Shown piece after piece: positions 60,228-64,000 of a stretch of 64,000 bases of DNA. Source of the DNA: Phycobacter sedimenti. GTDB taxonomy: Bacteria > Pseudomonadota > Alphaproteobacteria > Rhodobacterales > Rhodobacteraceae. Within the stretch, counting starts at the first letter, position 1; every line of letters begins with the position of its first letter. The translations under genes were made by a program, and so were the position numbers. The DNA lies in assembly GCF_038148855.1 (NCBI RefSeq), contig NZ_JBBVGR010000004.1, positions 310,001-374,000 on the forward strand. The letters run 5' to 3'. The notes under the pieces were generated by a model that was not told the DNA's origin, did not search any database, and saw only the letters and a list, made by a program, of their open reading frames with translations.

Positions 60228-61049
60228 TCAGGCTGCCTCGGCCTCTGCACTCATGCATTGCCGCCCGTCCGGTCCGCGCACCCATAGATCATCGCCCGCC
60301 CGGCAGAAAGTCGCCGTCTCAAAGTGCATCAGCGGTGACGACGCCCGAAAGGAAAAACGTTTGAGCGGACCAATCACCTCTTCTGCCAGAAGCATCAGGT
60401 GTTGTGCCAGCAGGGGGCCATGCACGACAAGCCCGTCGTAGCCCTCCACATCCCGCGCATAGTCCAGATCATAATGGATCCGGTGTCCGTTAAAGGTCAG
60501 CGCCGAATAGCGAAACAACAGGGTCGAGGAAAACGCCTCTTCCCGCGCATCCGTCTCGTCAACGCGCGCTTGCGGCGCAACCGGCTGCGGTGCCCTTGGA
60601 TCGGGGTCTTCGCGATAGACCAGATCCTGCCATTCCGTCAGGCAAAGCCGACCGTCCTGCCAGATCTCGTGCCGCAGGGTGACAAAAGCGAGCGGGCCGG
60701 TTCGCCCCTCTTTATGCTCCGCCTTTTCCAGGGTTGATCGCTTCTCTGCACGCACGCCTGCACGAACCGGAGCATCGAACTGCAGCTTGCCCCCCGCCCA
60801 CATGCGACGCGGCAAGCCCAAATCGGGGATCAGCCCGCCCGCAGCGCCGACGCGGGGATGGCCATCCCTGCCCAGTCCAGCCGGGGGCTGCGGTGCCCAG
60901 AAGTACAGCTGATGAAAGAACGGCGGCAAGGGACTACACAAGCCGATCGACGGCTCCCGTCCCAGCGCCACCTCAAAGGCCGCTGCCCGGGCGGGATCCA
61001 TCACATCACTCTGGCGCTCAAGGTGCTCTGTTTCGGCAAAATCGCTCAT
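60228..61049 (-). CDS. MaoC/HTD2-like acyl-CoA hydratase (mesaconyl-C4-CoA hydratase-type)
   Basis: 273 residues with an N-terminal hot-dog-like half and a C-terminal half carrying the dehydratase residues in FNGHRIHYDLDYARDVEGYDGLVVHGPLLAQ. The pattern matches FAS1-like/HTD2 hydratases, whose characterised members hydrate mesaconyl-C4-CoA or itaconyl-CoA. In this organism, which also has L-malyl-CoA lyase, a role in C4/C5 dicarboxylyl-CoA metabolism is plausible but unproven. Confidence 0.78.
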   Translation of the reverse strand: MSDFAETEHLERQSDVMDPARAAAFEVALGREPSIGLCSPLPPFFHQLYFWAPQPPAGLGRDGHPRVGAAGGLIPDLGLPRRMWAGGKLQFDAPVRAGVRAEKRSTLEKAEHKEGRTGPLAFVTLRHEIWQDGRLCLTEWQDLVYREDPDPRAPQPVAPQARVDETDAREEAFSSTLLFRYSALTFNGHRIHYDLDYARDVEGYDGLVVHGPLLAQHLMLLAEEVIGPLKRFSFRASSPLMHFETATFCRAGDDLWVRGPDGRQCMSAEAEAA

Positions 61050-61120
61050 GGCGCGACCTTATCCTGCCAAACATAAATCGCAAGCCGAGACAGGTTGTCA
61101 CCACATTGGTGTTTCCGCGA

Positions 61121-61663
61121 TCAGCGGATGATTTCAGAGCGCAGCTTCTGCATCAGTGTCTCAAGCGTCTTGCGATAGAGTTCGCTTTGGAGCTGCCCGT
61201 TCTCATCAAATTCATTCGATGAATCCGCAAGATGCATTTCAGGGCCCTGCAGAATACGCGGCTGAAACGGCACCATGAAACCGCGGAGGATCATCTGCGC
61301 TCGCTCTCCGCCAGCGCGCCCGGCCGCGGCGGACATCACCGCGACCGGCTTGTCTGCCCAAGGCTTTCCATCGGCCCGGCTCACCCAATCAAGGGCATTT
61401 TTCAAGGCGCCAGACGGACCCTTGTTGTATTCCGGCGTCGAAATCGCGACCGCATCGGCCGATGCAATCTGATCTGCCAATGCCTGCACTGCGGCTGGCA
61501 CCCCGTCGCGATCCTCGTCGTCGCCATTGTACAACGGCAGGTTCAGATCAGCCTCGACATGGGTGCAAGGTCCGAACAGTCGCGCGGCCTCTTTCAACAG
61601 CATGCGATTGGTCGCGCCCTTGCGCAGCGATCCAGACAGTGTGAGTAAAACAGGCTCGGTCAT
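61121..61663 (-). CDS. NADPH-dependent FMN reductase family protein
   Basis: 180 residues of the flavodoxin-like fold. The FMN phosphate loop is LSGSLRKGATNRML; the second conserved loop is STPEYNKGPSGALKNALDWVSR, the signature of azoreductase/quinone-reductase proteins such as ChrR and YieF. It probably reduces quinones or flavins with NAD(P)H and protects against oxidants. It appears monocistronic. Confidence 0.88.
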   Translation of the reverse strand: MTEPVLLTLSGSLRKGATNRMLLKEAARLFGPCTHVEADLNLPLYNGDDEDRDGVPAAVQALADQIASADAVAISTPEYNKGPSGALKNALDWVSRADGKPWADKPVAVMSAAAGRAGGERAQMILRGFMVPFQPRILQGPEMHLADSSNEFDENGQLQSELYRKTLETLMQKLRSEIIR

Positions 61664-61784
61664 AAAAAGGTCCTTTGGGTTTGCAGCGACTCTGGCTGCA
61701 AATCTAGGTCGCGGTTGCGCAGAGGCAAAGCCCTGTCGCCGCGCAGCTCATGTGCATCCACTCAGACCCCAAAGTTCAAGACCG

Positions 61785-62447
61785 TCAGCCCTGCGGAATG
61801 ATCACGATCTCCACACGGCGGTTGCGCGCCTTGCCCTCTTCGGTGAGGTTGCTGGCCACCGGTTCTTCCTCGCCGCGCCCAATGGTGCGGATCCGGTTGT
61901 AGGGCACACCGCCCGCCTGGATCTGATCTGCCACCACATTGGCGCGCCGTTCGGACAGGCCCTGATTGTAGGCCGCATCGCCATCACTGTCGGTATGGCC
62001 GATCACCTGCACCATGCTGTTGGGATAGCGCACAAGGCTATCCGCCACCTTCAGCAGGTCCGAGCGCACGGACGGGGTAATCGCGGAGCTGTCGGTGGCA
62101 AAGGTCAAATCGTTCGGCAAAAGGACAATCAGCCGGTCACCGGTATTGACGATCGAGATACCATCGTTCGAAATCGACTGGCGCAGTTCGGCTTCCTGCT
62201 TGTCCAGCTGGCTGCCGATCAATCCGCCCGCAATGGCGCCCACTGCGGCTCCGCCAAGGACCGCGCCGGTTTTGTTGCTTGAGTTGGACAGGGCACCGAT
62301 ACCGGCCCCGAGAATGCCGCCAGCAATCAGACCCTGCTGTTCTTTGCTGGGGCCGCCATTGCTGTTCAGCATTGCGGGATCGGTGCAGGCGCCAAGGCCC
62401 AGCGCCGCTGTGACCGCGGCCACGGTCGAGAATTTCATGAATGTCAT
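61785..62447 (-). CDS. OmpA-family outer-membrane lipoprotein
   Basis: 220 residues. The signal ends in a lipobox (LGAC, Cys 21), so the protein is a lipoprotein. A glycine-zipper segment follows (GGILGAGIGALSN, GGAAVGAIAGGLIGSQ), then a C-terminal OmpA peptidoglycan-binding domain (VQVIGHTDSDGDAAYNQGLSERRANVV, RNRRVEIVI). It resembles YiaD. It anchors the outer membrane to the cell wall. AAGG upstream supports ATG 62447 over 62438. Confidence 0.9.
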   Translation of the reverse strand: MTFMKFSTVAAVTAALGLGACTDPAMLNSNGGPSKEQQGLIAGGILGAGIGALSNSSNKTGAVLGGAAVGAIAGGLIGSQLDKQEAELRQSISNDGISIVNTGDRLIVLLPNDLTFATDSSAITPSVRSDLLKVADSLVRYPNSMVQVIGHTDSDGDAAYNQGLSERRANVVADQIQAGGVPYNRIRTIGRGEEEPVASNLTEEGKARNRRVEIVIIPQG

Positions 62448-62563
62448 TTTGCCAACCTTCTGACTGCTCTGGACAGCTTGCGCCCCAGCTGAGGCTCGGC
62501 TGCACTTGTTTTAAAGGCAGTATCGCGATTGCACGAGGGCCGCTCAAGTGAGAACTGGCAGGT

Positions 62564-63439
62564 TTAGGCGGTTTGCCGCCCACCCTTTTCATCCCCATCA
62601 AGGTCATCCCCGCGCGCTGCTTCAAACGCCAGCATTGCCCGTTTCACTCCGGTGCCCCAATGATACCCTCCCAAGGCACCGGATTTACGCAGGGCCCGAT
62701 GACAGGGAATGAGCCAGCTCACGGGATTCTTGCCCACGGCCGTGCCCACGGCCCGCACCGCGCGGGGGGAACCGATGGCTTTGGCAAGTTCGGAATAGGT
62801 TGTGACATGACCTGACGGGATGCGCAGCAGGGCCTCCCAGACCTTGATCTGAAGGGGCGCCCCGATCATGTGCAACACTGCTTCCCCCTTTTGCGCAAAA
62901 ACCGCGTGGGCAAATGGGCGCAGCGCCATCGGATCCTCGACAAACTCTGCCTGCGGCCAGCGGGCACGCATATCGGCCATGGTCGGCTCGGCGCCGATTT
63001 CGGCAGCAAAGGCCAGCCCGCAGATGCCTTTTTCGGTGCCCATAACCAGCGCCAGTCCAAAGGGGCTGTCGAACCACCCCCAGCGGATCACAAGTCCCGC
63101 GCCCTTGCGTGCGTATTCGCCGGGACTCATCGCCTCCCAGCGCAGGAACAAATCGTGTAGGCGTCCGGACCCCGACAGCCCCACCGCATGGGCGGTCTCA
63201 AAAGTCGAGAACCGCTCCTGCAGCAGGGTTTTGGCATGACCCAGGCGCAGGTATTGCTGATATCGCTTGGGCGAGACGCCAACCCACGCCGAAAAGAGCC
63301 GTTGAAAATGCGCAGGACTCATGCTCATCCGTGCCGCCAGCACCTCAAGGCTCAGATCCTCGCTACCATCGTCGATCACCTCGATCGCGCGCCGGATAAC
63401 TCCGTAATGATAGCTTTGATCGACCGGCTCAAAGGTCAT
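62564..63439 (-). CDS. Ada-like AraC domain plus methylated-DNA-protein-cysteine methyltransferase
   Basis: 291 residues from ATG 63439 (ATG 63448 also possible). The N-terminal AraC-type helix-turn-helix (DLSLEVLAARMSMSPAHFQRLFSAWVGVSPKRYQQ) is joined to the alkyltransferase domain with active-site Cys in SWLIPCHRALRKSG and the helix SGHVTTYSELAKAIGSPRAVRAVG. It transfers O6-alkyl groups from guanine to its own Cys and may regulate repair genes. Unlike E. coli Ada it lacks the N-terminal zinc Cys4 domain. Confidence 0.9.
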   Translation of the reverse strand: MTFEPVDQSYHYGVIRRAIEVIDDGSEDLSLEVLAARMSMSPAHFQRLFSAWVGVSPKRYQQYLRLGHAKTLLQERFSTFETAHAVGLSGSGRLHDLFLRWEAMSPGEYARKGAGLVIRWGWFDSPFGLALVMGTEKGICGLAFAAEIGAEPTMADMRARWPQAEFVEDPMALRPFAHAVFAQKGEAVLHMIGAPLQIKVWEALLRIPSGHVTTYSELAKAIGSPRAVRAVGTAVGKNPVSWLIPCHRALRKSGALGGYHWGTGVKRAMLAFEAARGDDLDGDEKGGRQTA

Positions 63440-63620
63440 GGCGCGCACTCCTGCAGTTTATTTGGCCCAAGAATAATCAAGCATCCGGCCGCAAACGACC
63501 CGGAATTTGCGCTTTATGCCCATCTGCAAACGTCTCATCGGCAACAGTCCCTAAGCTCTGCGAAACCAATGGCGCGTTTTTCATTTGCGCCCCCGGAGCC
63601 TGATCGGCAAAAGGGGCAGC

Positions 63621-64000
63621 ATGGCAAAGCAACTCGATTACCATACCCTGCGCGAGATTTTCTCGCGCTTTCAGGCAGCCGAGCCAGAGCCCAAGGGCGA
63701 ACTGGAGCATGTGAACGTCTACACGCTGGTGGTCGCCGTCGCCCTGTCGGCGCAGGCGACGGATGCAGGTGTAAACAAGGCCACCCGCGAACTGTTCAAG
63801 ATCGCGGACGCGCCGCAAAAGATGCTGGACCTTGGCGAAGATGGCTTGATTGAGCACATCAAGACCATCGGCCTCTACCGCACCAAGGCCAAGAACGTCA
63901 TCAAGATGGCCCGCATTCTGGTCGAGAAGTACGGCGGCGAGGTGCCCAATTCCCGCGCCGCCCTGCAGTCCCTTCCGGGCGTGGGACGCAAGACCGCCAA
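63621..64000 (+). CDS. nth: Endonuclease III, N-terminal part
   Basis: 126 codons before the window ends. The start MAKQLDYHTLREIFSRFQ has AAGGGG upstream. LVVAVALSAQATDAGVNKATRELF and GLYRTKAKNVIKMARIL are typical Nth segments. The helix-hairpin-helix LPGVGRKTA, which carries the catalytic Lys, is just reached at the edge. It is a DNA glycosylase/AP lyase for oxidised pyrimidines. The iron-sulfur C-terminus is outside the window. Confidence 0.93.
   Translation, partial: MAKQLDYHTLREIFSRFQAAEPEPKGELEHVNVYTLVVAVALSAQATDAGVNKATRELFKIADAPQKMLDLGEDGLIEHIKTIGLYRTKAKNVIKMARILVEKYGGEVPNSRAALQSLPGVGRKTA

Overview
The window is an ordinary chromosomal segment of a marine Roseobacter-group alphaproteobacterium (Rhodobacteraceae, near Ruegeria/Phaeobacter/Leisingera). 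The evidence is the set of protein families (DgcN/DgcA, L-malyl-CoA lyase, FYDLN-acid protein, SoeABC, TauR/Xsc, DUF1244), the high GC content, and the rpmI-rplT-pheS and mnmD/FAD-oxidase neighbourhoods. I see no CRISPR array, phage, insertion sequence or origin. One tRNA gene (Ala, anticodon GGC) is present.

Layout. 1-5.6 kb: start of pheS, rplT, rpmI and pyk, with a foreign-looking gene (379-1380) wedged between rplT and pheS. It reads as a jacalin-type lectin joined to an aerolysin-like pore-forming region. 5.7-14.4 kb: a LigB-type dioxygenase, then an accessory block of three very large genes on the minus strand. Two encode secreted pentapeptide-repeat proteins (one with leucine-rich repeats and a Cys tail, one with a glycine-rich half); the third is a His-rich 1094-residue protein of no family I recognise. 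15-21.6 kb: dgcN-dgcA-dat (D-amino-acid catabolism), L-malyl-CoA lyase, a Spy/CpxP-like protein behind an FNR-type box, an Asp/Glu-racemase-like protein, and an Lrp regulator divergent from a LysE exporter. 21.7-25.3 kb: accA and a copper/cytochrome c group (copC, copD, two c-type cytochromes, a small Cys/His/Met-rich protein). 25.4-32 kb: a lysine/2-aminoadipate catabolic operon (aminotransferase, ALDH7, HglS, D-2-hydroxyglutarate dehydrogenase) with a divergent LysR gene. 32.3-36.6 kb: tRNA-Ala, housekeeping genes, a GntR regulator and a BKACE-aminotransferase pair.

37-52.9 kb is a near-complete taurine dissimilation region. Tpa deaminates taurine to sulfoacetaldehyde. Xsc releases sulfite and acetyl phosphate. 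Pta and AckA process acetyl phosphate, and a citrate synthase homologue is placed to draw acetyl-CoA onward. A TSUP permease can export sulfite and SoeABC can oxidise it to sulfate. TauR is the expected regulator: paired CTGG-type repeats lie in front of tpa, tauR and xsc, with identical 23-bp phasing at tpa and xsc.

53-64 kb: a CMD-family protein with its ECF41 sigma factor, dapA, a soluble lytic transglycosylase, a DMT permease, MnmD with a separate divergent MnmC-like FAD oxidase, a MaoC/HTD2-like hydratase, an FMN reductase, an OmpA lipoprotein, an Ada-type DNA repair protein and the start of nth. A dispersed palindromic repeat of about 200 bp occurs at 39.1 and 60.0 kb, and a shorter relative at 42.3 kb.

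The best candidates for something undescribed are the lectin/pore-former at 379-1380 and the three-gene surface/secreted-protein block at 6532-14379.
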